Shown: piece by piece, positions 54,121-62,315 of the stretch | Layout of the letters: the number at the start of each line of letters is the position of its first letter | Numbering within the stretch: position 1 is the first letter of the stretch | Origin: Roseibacterium beibuensis | GTDB lineage: Bacteria; Pseudomonadota; Alphaproteobacteria; Rhodobacterales; Rhodobacteraceae | Reading direction: 5' to 3' | DNA: 64,000 nucleotides | Assembly: GCF_039542305.1 (NCBI RefSeq) | Contig: NZ_BAABHW010000006.1 | Span: 1 to 64,000, forward strand | The notes under the pieces: model-generated | What the model saw: only the letters and a program-made list of their open reading frames with translations | Told to the model about the DNA's origin: nothing | Database searches by the model: none | Made by a program: the position numbers and the translations under genes

Positions 54121-55665
54121 ATGCTTGCCGCCGGAGGATTTCTTGCCTTGCTGTTCATGGGCTTTGCCGCGACCGGCCTGATCGGTTCGGGCGGCGAAGC
54201 CGGCGACGGCGACACGGACGACCCTACGCCAGAGGATGACCCTGGATCAGCTTCCGACACGGGCGAGGGGGGCGGCGGCAATGGCCTTGCAGATCTCCTG
54301 TTCGGGTCGGATGACCCGGATGAATTGACCGGCACCGACGCGGACGACGAGATTACGGGGCTCGGCGGCGACGACGTTCTGAACGGCGGCGCGGGCGACG
54401 ACACCCTCGACGGGGGCGATGGGGCCGACACGCTGGACGGCGGAGCTGGAGACGACCACCTGATCCTCGGCGCCGGCGACATGGCCAGCGGCGGCGACGG
54501 GGCGGACATTTTCGAGGTGCTTGCAACGGTCGATCTGCCCGATGGCACCGTGGCGGCCAGCGTAACCGATTTCGACCCGTCCACCGACCGCCTGATCCTC
54601 GATTTCATCGGAGAGGATGCAGACGCCCCCGACATCACGCTCGACACCGACACCAATCCCGATGGCACCTTGGTCATGGCGAATGGCGTGCCCGTGACCT
54701 TCCTCGACGGCGTCACCCTGGGCAATCTGGAGGCCATCGAAGTGGTCATGCTCGCCCCGCCCGACGGGGAGGGCGAGGTTCTGGACGGCACCCCCGGCGA
54801 CGACACGATCTCGGGCGGCGACGGGGACGACACCATCGATGGCTATGCCGGCGACGACCTGCTGAACGGCGGCACGGGCGACGACGTGCTGCGCGGCCGC
54901 GAAGGGATCGACAGCCTGTTCGGTGAAGGCGGCGCAGACGCGATCACGGGCGGCAGCGGCGATGACGTTCTCGATGGCGGCAGCGAAAATGACGCCCTCT
55001 TCGGCAACGAGGGCAATGACCAGATCTCCGGCCAGACTGGCAATGACGAAGCCTACGGGGACGAGGGCGACGACACGCTGTCCGGCGGGGACGGCAACGA
55101 CTTCCTTGTCGGTGGCGACGGCAATGACAGCGTGGACGGCGGCGCGGATGGCGACCTGCTGTTCGGCGGGGATGGCGACGACACCATGGATGGCGGCGAC
55201 GGCGACGACTTCCTGCAAGGCGGGTTCGGTGCGGACAGTCTCTCGGGCGGGGGCGGCGATGACAGGATCGACGGCACGTTCTCCAACGGCGATGGCGCGT
55301 TCGGCCCAACGGATGAAGACGATGCCGACACGCTCTCCGGCGGCGACGGCGACGATATCCTTGTCCTTGGCGCCGGGGATCTGGCGACCGGCGGCGACGG
55401 CAGCGACACCTTCGCCTCGGGCGGCTACATCGCCGAGGGGGACGACGCGGGCACCGTGACCGATTTCAACCCGGCAGAGGATGTCATCGAGGTGCTTTAC
55501 GACCCCGACCTGACCCCGAACCCGGACATCACCATCGTCGATTTCGCGGATGGAAACGGCGCGGATATCCTGCTCAACGGCGAGGTCATCCTGCATGTCA
55601 TGGGCGCGCAAGGCCTGGACCCGGCCCTGGTCGAACTGACCGAGATGGAACTGGAACCCGCCTAA
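54121..55665 (+). CDS. RTX-type calcium-binding repeat protein with N-terminal membrane segment
   Basis: 514 aa. An N-terminal hydrophobic segment (MLAAGGFLALLFMGFAATGLI) is followed by an acidic linker, then many GGxGxDxLx nonapeptide repeats in three blocks (about residues 70-125, 225-365, 400-430). Between them lie non-repeat beta modules with the VTDFDPSTDRLILDF and VTDFNPAEDVIEVLY motifs seen in secreted roseobacter RTX proteins. Calcium is expected to fold the repeats. No catalytic domain is seen. The C-terminus could be a type I secretion signal, but an N-terminal anchor makes the route unclear. Monocistronic. Confidence 0.88.
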   Translation: MLAAGGFLALLFMGFAATGLIGSGGEAGDGDTDDPTPEDDPGSASDTGEGGGGNGLADLLFGSDDPDELTGTDADDEITGLGGDDVLNGGAGDDTLDGGDGADTLDGGAGDDHLILGAGDMASGGDGADIFEVLATVDLPDGTVAASVTDFDPSTDRLILDFIGEDADAPDITLDTDTNPDGTLVMANGVPVTFLDGVTLGNLEAIEVVMLAPPDGEGEVLDGTPGDDTISGGDGDDTIDGYAGDDLLNGGTGDDVLRGREGIDSLFGEGGADAITGGSGDDVLDGGSENDALFGNEGNDQISGQTGNDEAYGDEGDDTLSGGDGNDFLVGGDGNDSVDGGADGDLLFGGDGDDTMDGGDGDDFLQGGFGADSLSGGGGDDRIDGTFSNGDGAFGPTDEDDADTLSGGDGDDILVLGAGDLATGGDGSDTFASGGYIAEGDDAGTVTDFNPAEDVIEVLYDPDLTPNPDITIVDFADGNGADILLNGEVILHVMGAQGLDPALVELTEMELEPA

Positions 55666-56558
55666 CCAGCCGCGGTGAAATGCGGCAGCACGGCGGAGAG
55701 CACGGCATCGGGTGCCTCTTCCATGGCGAAATGCCCGCAGCCCGCGATCTCGCTTCCCGTCACATGCGGCGCCCAGGATCGCCACAGGTCCAACGGGTTG
55801 CCCGTGCGCGATGGAAACCCATGATCCGACCACACGAAATGCAGCGGGGCTGCGATCTGGCGGTCTGCGGCGCGGTCTTCGTCGTCGATCGCGCGGTCGA
55901 TCGTCGCCCCGGCGCGGTAGTCATTGCACATCGCGGCAACGCGCACCGGGTCGCCGCCCTGCGCCCGGTAGCTGTCCAAAGCATCCGGCGCAAAGGGCGC
56001 AAGGTCACCCGCCACGGTCCAACTTGCCAGCGTCCAGTCGATATAGCCCGGCCCATCCGACAGGATCATGCGTTCGGGCAGCGGGCTGGGCTGCGCGAGG
56101 AAGGTCCAATGATAAGCCTTCATCGCCAACTCCGCGTTCCACGCGGCCCAGAAATCGCCGGTTGGCACGATCTCGATGATACCGATCCGCGCAACCCGCT
56201 GCGGGTGATCCAGCGCCAGCCGATAGGTCACGCGCGCGCCGCGATCATGGCCCAACACATGCGCGCGCTCGATAGACAGCGCATCCATCAGGCCCACGAT
56301 ATCCTTCGCCATCTCGCGCTTGGAATAGGTGCGGTTCTCGGGATCGGTCTGCGGCGCATCACTGGCCCCATAGCCGCGCAAATCCGGCACGATCACGTGG
56401 AACCGCTCGGCCAGACGCGGCGCGATCTTGGCCCAGCACATGTGGTTCTGCGGATAGCCATGCAGCAGGATCAGGGGCTCGCCCCGCCCGGCCTGATGCA
56501 CGCTCACCTCGATCCCGTTGGTTTCGATGCGCGACTGCGTGAACCCTTCAATCGCCAT
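55662..56558 (-). CDS. alpha/beta hydrolase, haloacetate dehalogenase/epoxide hydrolase-like
   Basis: 298 aa from the ATG at 56558. The oxyanion region is LILLHGYPQNHMCW, and the nucleophile elbow GHDRGARVTYRLAL has Asp rather than Ser. The catalytic His is in GCGHFAMEEAP. An Asp nucleophile with RGYGAS is the pattern of fluoroacetate dehalogenases and epoxide hydrolases. The exact substrate is unknown. Its start overlaps the end of the DUF1643 gene by 11 bases, so the two are coupled. Its 3' end touches the RTX gene end (4-base convergent overlap). Confidence 0.9.
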   Translation of the reverse strand: MAIEGFTQSRIETNGIEVSVHQAGRGEPLILLHGYPQNHMCWAKIAPRLAERFHVIVPDLRGYGASDAPQTDPENRTYSKREMAKDIVGLMDALSIERAHVLGHDRGARVTYRLALDHPQRVARIGIIEIVPTGDFWAAWNAELAMKAYHWTFLAQPSPLPERMILSDGPGYIDWTLASWTVAGDLAPFAPDALDSYRAQGGDPVRVAAMCNDYRAGATIDRAIDDEDRAADRQIAAPLHFVWSDHGFPSRTGNPLDLWRSWAPHVTGSEIAGCGHFAMEEAPDAVLSAVLPHFTAAG

Positions 56559-57072
56559 TTGCTGAGCCCTCCCACGGCACCGGCTGCACGTGGTAGCCGA
56601 TATAGAGCGGATGCTTCGGATGACCGGCCTTGGACAGTCCGAGATGGAACAACTCGGCCCCGGCATCGCGCAAGAGCCGTTCGACCTTCGCCCCGCGATC
56701 CAGATGCGCGCCATGGGTGCCCCAGGCGCAAATCACCTGGTCGGCCCAGTCGAGGCTGTCGAGGATCGCGGCGTCATTGGCCAACCCGACCGGATCTTCC
56801 GCCTTGCGCATGTCGCGCGGGTCGGTAGCGCGCCACGCAAAGATGTTGAGCACGCGGAAGGCCCCGAACCCCAGCGCGCGGGCGCGGCGCTCGCAGCGTT
56901 CGACGGTGGGATCGTTCTGAACCTCGGTCGCCGTCGACGGGTTCAGCATGATGAACAGGGCGCGGCGGCCATCCGGGTCCCAGACCCGGGTCAGCGAATA
57001 CCGATACCGCTCGCAATCGGAATAGGCCGCGACCGAGGCCGCGTCGCCCTTTTGGTGTTCACGCAGGATCAT
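56548..57072 (-). CDS. DUF1643-domain protein
   Basis: 174 aa. DUF1643 landmarks: RYSLTRVWDPDGRRALFIMLNPSTATEVQNDPTVERCERRA and NIFAWRATDPRDM, then VICAWGTHG. Widely distributed, often near mobile DNA or restriction genes, but here in a housekeeping block. Function unknown. It lies 48 bases downstream of truB and is coupled to the alpha/beta hydrolase. Confidence 0.9.
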   Translation of the reverse strand: MILREHQKGDAASVAAYSDCERYRYSLTRVWDPDGRRALFIMLNPSTATEVQNDPTVERCERRARALGFGAFRVLNIFAWRATDPRDMRKAEDPVGLANDAAILDSLDWADQVICAWGTHGAHLDRGAKVERLLRDAGAELFHLGLSKAGHPKHPLYIGYHVQPVPWEGSANGD

Positions 57073-57120
57073 GGCGAAACTGGTAATCGGCTTGAGGCCA
57101 CGGGAAAAGGCCCCCCGGTG

Positions 57121-58029
57121 TCAAAGGTTGAACACACGCTCCGGGTGCAACTCCCCGGCGCGGAAACGACCGACCGCCACGGGCTTGCCGTCAAACGACG
57201 CCCAGGCGAGATCGCCATATTCCACATTCCCCGGCAGGACCTGCCCCGGATTGCCGTTCTTCAGCCGGATCGCCCCCTGTTCGGTCAGCTTCAGCTCCGG
57301 CAAGCCGTCGAGGGCGAGCGAAACCGGCGCCAGAAGGCTGTCGATCTCGGGGGTGCGTTCCAACTCGACGATCTTGTCCAGCGTGACCGCGTCCTCGATG
57401 TCGAACGGCCCGACCCAACTGCGCCGCAGATGCACGACATGGGCGAAACAGCCAAGCTGCTGGCCGAGGTCCCGGGCAATCGAGCGGACATAGCCGCCCG
57501 ATCCGCACACGAAATGCAGCAGCGCATGATCCGGGTCGGGGCGTTCGGTCAGCGTCAGCTCGTCCACGTAGAGATCGCGCGCCTCAAGCTCCAGAGCCTC
57601 CCCCTCGCGGGCGAGGTCATAGGCCCGCGCGCCATCGACCTTGACGGCGGAAAACTGCGGCGGAACCTGCCGGATATCGCCAACGAAAGACGGAAGCGCC
57701 GCTTCGATTTCGGCATCGCTTGGGCGTGCATCGGATGTTTCCAGAACCTCGCCCTCGGCATCGTCTGTTGTGGTCGACGCACCGAACTTCACCAGGAAAT
57801 CATAGGCTTTCAACGCATCGCCCAGATAGGGGATGGTCTTGGTCGCCTCACCAATTGCGATGGGCAGCAGGCCGGTAGCATCGGGGTCGAGCGTGCCGGC
57901 ATGGCCCGCCTTTTTCGCCTCGAACGCCCAGCGGACCTTTCCGACCACGGCGGTCGAGGTCATGCCCGCCGGTTTGTCGATCAGGACCCAGCCGGAAATG
58001 TCCCGTCCTTTGCGCTTGCGTGCCATCAC
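57121..58029 (-). CDS. truB: tRNA pseudouridine-55 synthase
   Basis: 302 aa. Motif I GWVLIDKPAGMTS at about residue 15, and the catalytic Asp in KKAGHAGTLDPDATGLLPIAIG. ARDLGQQLGCFAHVVHLRRSWVGPF completes the TruB pattern; a short C-terminal extension is present. It makes pseudouridine at position 55 of tRNAs. It forms the conserved rbfA-truB neighbourhood, with one extra gene between them. Two adjacent ATGs make the start uncertain by one codon. Confidence 0.97.
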   Translation of the reverse strand: MMARKRKGRDISGWVLIDKPAGMTSTAVVGKVRWAFEAKKAGHAGTLDPDATGLLPIAIGEATKTIPYLGDALKAYDFLVKFGASTTTDDAEGEVLETSDARPSDAEIEAALPSFVGDIRQVPPQFSAVKVDGARAYDLAREGEALELEARDLYVDELTLTERPDPDHALLHFVCGSGGYVRSIARDLGQQLGCFAHVVHLRRSWVGPFDIEDAVTLDKIVELERTPEIDSLLAPVSLALDGLPELKLTEQGAIRLKNGNPGQVLPGNVEYGDLAWASFDGKPVAVGRFRAGELHPERVFNL

Positions 58030-58062
58030 AGCCCTCCGAGGTTCTCGTGGAAGGGCGGTCTG

Positions 58063-58818
58063 CTACTCCGCAGGTTCTGCGCCGTCAACGGTGTCGTCCA
58101 TGACAACCCCGATGATCGGCCCCACCGGAAAGCCGAGATCCGACCGTCCGATCCCCGGCGCATGCAGGCGCGACACGCGCCCGTCGAAATAGAGCGCGTT
58201 CGGCGTTTCGAGATAATCGCGGAAGAAGCGCCCGAAATGGTGGAAATTCACCGGCTCGTCCGAGATCGCGAGGAACAGGCGCTCGCCATCCGCGCTGATC
58301 CCCACGCCGTTGCGGATGTTCAGGCTGGTGCCGCTGGCCAAAAAGCGCGGGTGCAAATCGCCGTCGATCACCAGCATCGGGCCGGATTGGGTCGCGTACT
58401 GGCACTCGGGCGGATTTTCGGCGAACCGGCGGCTTTCGATCACGTCGGCCTCATGATCGTTCAGGCACAGCACGCCGTTCGGCAGCAGGCCGAAATTTCC
58501 CGGACCGTCCGACGTGACGATCCGCATCTCCTGCTCGCCATCCTCGATGTACAGGCCGACCGGCGACCGGTCCTCGTGGAACATGCCGGCGTTCATCGCG
58601 ACGCCAAGCCGTTCCCCCTCACCCAACGCGGCCTCGACCCGCGCGAAGGTGCCCAGAATCGCGCCCTGCCGATCACGAAGGAACAGCCGCAGTTCGGTCT
58701 CGCTCAGGTCGATCTCGCAGAAGGTGAAGGGCGCATTGTCGAACTCGACCGTCTCACAGGCCTGTCCGGCAACCGGAATTGCCGCCAGAAAGGTCGATAA
58801 CAGGACCTCGCGGATCAT
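58063..58818 (-). CDS. exported phosphodiester glycosidase-family (DUF2233/NAGPA) protein
   Basis: 251 aa with a signal peptide (LLSTFLAAIPVAGQA). NAGPA-domain landmarks: VAMNAGMFHEDRSPVGLYIEDG, SGPMLVIDGDLHP, and LFLAISDEPVNFHHFGRFF. Family members cleave sugar phosphodiesters. It overlaps rbfA by 4 bases and lies 33 bases upstream of truB, so it is embedded in the translation-factor operon. Confidence 0.88.
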   Translation of the reverse strand: MIREVLLSTFLAAIPVAGQACETVEFDNAPFTFCEIDLSETELRLFLRDRQGAILGTFARVEAALGEGERLGVAMNAGMFHEDRSPVGLYIEDGEQEMRIVTSDGPGNFGLLPNGVLCLNDHEADVIESRRFAENPPECQYATQSGPMLVIDGDLHPRFLASGTSLNIRNGVGISADGERLFLAISDEPVNFHHFGRFFRDYLETPNALYFDGRVSRLHAPGIGRSDLGFPVGPIIGVVMDDTVDGAEPAE

Positions 58819-59246
58819 GCCTTGTCCTCCGGGGAGGCATCCTCCGCATCCGGCGCCTCGATGTCGCGGCGCACCTTTTCATCCTGAAACAGGCGGCGCG
58901 TCGCATCCATCTGGTCGAAGGTTTCGTCGATCAGGAACCGCAGGTCCGGGGCGTATTTCAGCGTCATGTCCCGCATCAGGGCGCGCCGCAATTCACCGCG
59001 GTTGCGCTTGAGCGCATCAATCGCCTCGGCGCGTTCCCCGCCGCCAAGGGGCATGACATAAACCGTCGCGATCTTCAGGTCCGGCGAGGTGCGCACTTCG
59101 CCCACCGTGATCGACATGCGGTTCAATTCGGGGTCATGCACGTCACCGCGCGCCAGCACGTCCGATAGCGTCCGGCGAATAAGCTCCCCGACCCGCAACT
59201 GTCGCTGCGAGGGGCCGCTTCCTTCGTGATGCCTGTTCTTGCCCAT
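58815..59246 (-). CDS. rbfA: 30S ribosome-binding factor RbfA
   Basis: 143 aa, with an RbfA KH-like core (RQLRVGELIRRTLSDVLARGDV; VRTSPDLKIATVYVMPL; LRRALMRDMTLKYAPDLRFLID). A short acidic C-terminal tail ends ASPEDKA. It is needed for late 16S 5'-end maturation, especially in the cold. It is the first gene of the minus-strand run and is divergent from dapB. Confidence 0.97.
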   Translation of the reverse strand: MGKNRHHEGSGPSQRQLRVGELIRRTLSDVLARGDVHDPELNRMSITVGEVRTSPDLKIATVYVMPLGGGERAEAIDALKRNRGELRRALMRDMTLKYAPDLRFLIDETFDQMDATRRLFQDEKVRRDIEAPDAEDASPEDKA

Positions 59247-59355
59247 GTCGGTCTCCTTCCTTGCAGCAGGTATGGCATCGACAGGCCCGTCGCAAGCGAC
59301 GCCTTTCCGCCATCCCGCCGTTCCGCTAGGAAAAATGCCAAAGAAGGAGTCACAG

Positions 59356-60168
59356 ATGAGCGATCAGGTCAAAATAGCGGTGATGGGCGCCTCGGGCCGC
59401 ATGGGGCGCATGCTGGTCGATGTGGTCACGCACAGCGACAGGGCCACCCTTGTCGGCGTGTCGGAACGGCCGGGGCATGACTGGATCGGTCGCGATCTGG
59501 GCGACTGCCTTGGGCGTCCCAGCATGGGGGTGCCGGTTTACGACGACCCGCTGGACCTGATCGTCAAGGCGCAAGCGGTCATCGATTTCACGACGCCTGC
59601 CGCGACCCTGTCCCATGCCGAGCTGACCGCGCAGGCGCGGACGGTCCACGTGATCGGCACCACCGGCCTGACGGACGAGGATATCGCCAAGCTCGACGCC
59701 GCCGCCCGACACGCGACCATCGTGCGCGCGGGGAACATGAGCCTTGGCGTGAACCTTTTGACCCGCCTGACGCAACAGGTCGCCGCCGCGCTGGACGAGG
59801 ATTTCGACATCGAGATCGTCGAGGCCCATCACAAGCACAAGGTCGATGCCCCCTCGGGGACGGCGCTGATGCTGGGCGAGGCCGCCGCCGCCGGGCGCAA
59901 CGTGGCGCTGAACGATGTCTCGGACCGGGGCCGCGACGGCATCACCGGCGAACGCGAGGCCGGGCATATCGGTTTCTCGGCCATTCGCGGGGGCGATATC
60001 GTCGGCGAACATGAGGTGATCTTCGCAGGCGCGGGCGAGCGGATCATTCTGCGCCACGTCGCCACCGACCGCGCCATCTTTGCCCGCGGCGCATTGAAAG
60101 CCGCGCTCTGGGGGCAAGGGAAAGGCCCCGGCCACTACTCGATGGCAAGCGTTCTCGGCCTCGCTTGA
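59356..60168 (+). CDS. dapB: 4-hydroxy-tetrahydrodipicolinate reductase
   Basis: 270 aa from the ATG at 59356 (MSDQVKIAVMGASGRMGRML; AAGGAG upstream). The NAD(P)-binding motif GASGRMGR and the substrate loop EAHHKHKVDAPSGTAL, containing the catalytic His and Lys, are present. It is the second committed step of lysine and diaminopimelate synthesis. It is divergent from rbfA and followed by a small exported protein on the same strand. Confidence 0.98.
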   Translation: MSDQVKIAVMGASGRMGRMLVDVVTHSDRATLVGVSERPGHDWIGRDLGDCLGRPSMGVPVYDDPLDLIVKAQAVIDFTTPAATLSHAELTAQARTVHVIGTTGLTDEDIAKLDAAARHATIVRAGNMSLGVNLLTRLTQQVAAALDEDFDIEIVEAHHKHKVDAPSGTALMLGEAAAAGRNVALNDVSDRGRDGITGEREAGHIGFSAIRGGDIVGEHEVIFAGAGERIILRHVATDRAIFARGALKAALWGQGKGPGHYSMASVLGLA

Positions 60169-60231
60169 TCGCTCGCATCCACCCGCTATCTCCCGCTTCG
60201 GAACGCGACAACCGAACAGGGAGAATGGACC

Positions 60232-60612
60232 ATGCTGCGCCATTTGACGGGTCCGGCCGCCTTTTGCGCCGGAGTGCTGCTGGGCATGACAGGCACCGCC
60301 AACACGGCGATGGCCGAGGAGTTTTCGACGCTGACCACGCGGGACAGTTTCGTGCGCCTTGTCGAAGGGCGTGAACTGAGCCGCTTCGGCATCCGCTTGA
60401 TGGTGACGCCGGACGGTCAAATCGTCGGCCGCGCGTTTGGTACGCGGGTGACGGGGGCGTGGGCCTGGAACGACGGCTATTTCTGCCGCGACCTCTACTT
60501 CGGGTCCGAGGATCTGGGCTTCAACTGCCAGACGGTCGAGGTGTCGGGTGAAACCCTGCGCTTCACACCGGACCGGGGCGCGGGTGAATTCGCCGATCTG
60601 ACCCTGCGCTGA
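60232..60612 (+). CDS. small exported protein of unknown function
   Basis: 126 aa with a signal peptide (ending TAMAEE). The mature part (about 100 aa) starts FSTLTTRDSFVRLVEGREL. It has two Cys (FCRDLY and FNCQTV) that could form a disulfide, and a WAWNDGYFCR core. Homologues occur next to dapB in related bacteria and are sometimes mis-named as dapB products; no enzymatic motif is seen. AGGGAGA precedes the start. Confidence 0.8.
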   Translation: MLRHLTGPAAFCAGVLLGMTGTANTAMAEEFSTLTTRDSFVRLVEGRELSRFGIRLMVTPDGQIVGRAFGTRVTGAWAWNDGYFCRDLYFGSEDLGFNCQTVEVSGETLRFTPDRGAGEFADLTLR

Positions 60613-60619
60613 GCAGACG

Positions 60620-60805
60620 TCAGAAATCGATGGCGATGCCCTTCTTTTCCCAATCGCCGTAGCGCACCGGCTCGGGCCCGTCGCGGCCGCCAAGTTCGAC
60701 GGGCAGGTCCAATTCCTTGGCCTTCTTGCGGCGCTCTTCGGCTTCGGCCAGCGCGCGCTGTGCGGCAGGCGGCAGACCCTGCGGGGTATCGGTGGTGTCG
60801 GCCAT
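60620..60805 (-). CDS. DUF1674 protein, SDHAF4-like succinate dehydrogenase assembly factor
   Basis: 61 aa from the ATG at 60805. The C-terminal motif GRDGPEPVRYGDWEKKGIAIDF matches mitochondrial SDHAF4 and its alphaproteobacterial relatives, which help mature the flavinated SdhA subunit. The N-terminal half is charged and helical (AEERRKKAKEL). It is divergent from rsmB. Confidence 0.87.
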   Translation of the reverse strand: MADTTDTPQGLPPAAQRALAEAEERRKKAKELDLPVELGGRDGPEPVRYGDWEKKGIAIDF

Positions 60806-60882
60806 GAAAGTCGTCTCCGGCTTGTGCGCAAGCTGTCCCTGATATACGCCGCTGGGGTTTTCAGACAAGGACTTGGGCAAGC

Positions 60883-62253
60883 ATGGCGACCGAAGGGCGC
60901 GGCAAGGGCAGCGGCAAAACGCAAACCGGCGGGCGGGGTAAACGCCGCCCCTCAGGCCGTCGCATGGCCGGACGCGCACCGCAATCGCCGGACCGCAGCC
61001 TGGTGGCGCGGCAAGCGGCGCTTTCGGCCCTCGACCAGGTGCTGCGCCAGAAACGGATGCTGGCCCACCTGCCGCAAGCCGCCGGTCTTGCCCCGCCCGA
61101 GGCCGCGCGCGCGATGCGCCTTGTGATGATGGTCTTGCGCCATGTCGAACCGCTGGACGCGGTGATCGCGCAATTCGTCGAGCGCAAGCCTCAACCGGCC
61201 ACCCTTGCCCTTCTGCGCCTTGGGGCGGCGGAGTTGCTGATCGCGCAGGAAGAAGCCCACGGCACGGTCAACGCGATGGTCACCATCGCGCGCGGAAGCC
61301 GACGCACCGAACGCGCGGCGGGATTGGTCAACGCTGTCCTGCGCCGCATCGCCGAGGCCGGCGCGGAGATCTGGCAGGATCATACACCGCAACGCCTTCC
61401 CGGGTGGATCGGTGGCCCCGTCAAGAAACGCTGGGGGGCCGAGGTGCTTCGCGCGATCGAAGCCGCGCATGAAAAGGGTGCGCCGGTCGACATCACGCCC
61501 AAGCAGGCCGATACCGACCTGCCGGGGGCCGAGCGCGTGCCAACCGGCAGCCTGCGGATGGTCGAGCCCGGCCAGATCAGCGCCCTGCCCGGCTACGCCG
61601 AGGGCGATTGGTGGGTGCAGGATGCCGCCGCCGCCCTGCCTGTGCGCCTGCTGGGCGACGTATCGGGGAAAAGCGTTCTCGACCTTTGCGCAGCTCCGGG
61701 CGGCAAGACCCTGCAACTGGCCGCCGCCGGGGCGCAGGTCACGGCGCTGGACCTGTCCGATACCCGCCTCGACAAGTTGCGCCAGAACCTCCTGCGGACC
61801 GGCCTCGGCGCTGAAATCGTCGTCGGCGATGCCTTCGACCATGCAGACGGGCCCTATGACTGCATCCTGCTGGACGCGCCCTGCACCGCCAGCGGCACGA
61901 TCCGCCGCCATCCCGACCTGCCCTTCGTCAAGAAATGGCACGAGGTCGAAGAGTTGACGCGCCTTCAGATGCGGATGATCGACCACGCGCTGACCCTTCT
62001 GAAACCGGGCGGCAGGCTGGTCTATTGCACCTGTTCGCTGCTGCCGGTCGAGGGCGAGCACCAGGTCACCGCAGCGGTCAAGCGCCACCCCGATCTGTCC
62101 GTCCTGCCCGCCGACGCCGCCACGCTCGGTGGTGATCCGGAGTGGGCCAGCGCCGAGGGCGGCTTGCGCCTGCGGCCCGATTTCTGGCCGGACCGCGGCG
62201 GGATCGACGGGTTCTACATGGCCTGCCTCGTCAAGGACGCGGCTGCCGCGTGA
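60883..62253 (+). CDS. rsmB: 16S rRNA m5C967 methyltransferase-type protein (RsmB/NOP family)
   Basis: 456 aa. An N-terminal NusB-like RNA-binding domain (about 50-180) is followed by a Rossmann methyltransferase. SAM motif I is LDLCAAPGGKTLQLAA, motif IV LLDAPCTASGTIRRHPD, and motif VI LVYCTCSLLPVEGEHQV with the catalytic Cys. A basic Gly/Lys-rich N-terminal tail (KGSGKTQTGGRGKRRPSGRR) is extra. It is followed by a heparinase II/III-family gene 62 bases downstream on the same strand. Confidence 0.95.
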   Translation: MATEGRGKGSGKTQTGGRGKRRPSGRRMAGRAPQSPDRSLVARQAALSALDQVLRQKRMLAHLPQAAGLAPPEAARAMRLVMMVLRHVEPLDAVIAQFVERKPQPATLALLRLGAAELLIAQEEAHGTVNAMVTIARGSRRTERAAGLVNAVLRRIAEAGAEIWQDHTPQRLPGWIGGPVKKRWGAEVLRAIEAAHEKGAPVDITPKQADTDLPGAERVPTGSLRMVEPGQISALPGYAEGDWWVQDAAAALPVRLLGDVSGKSVLDLCAAPGGKTLQLAAAGAQVTALDLSDTRLDKLRQNLLRTGLGAEIVVGDAFDHADGPYDCILLDAPCTASGTIRRHPDLPFVKKWHEVEELTRLQMRMIDHALTLLKPGGRLVYCTCSLLPVEGEHQVTAAVKRHPDLSVLPADAATLGGDPEWASAEGGLRLRPDFWPDRGGIDGFYMACLVKDAAAA

Positions 62254-62315
62254 CTCCCACGCGGGGGCACGGTAGTCTTGGCGCCAATCATAATCCCGAG
62301 CAGAAACCGGGCCAC

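Noticed and set aside
54300..55400. Short periodic DNA repeats that could suggest a CRISPR array or satellite
   Set aside because: The period is 27 bases with variable sequence and encodes RTX nonapeptides; there are no spacers.
54247..55833. A 528-codon minus-strand frame opposite the RTX gene
   Set aside because: The plus frame shows canonical GGxGxDxLx repeats; the minus frame is their complement.
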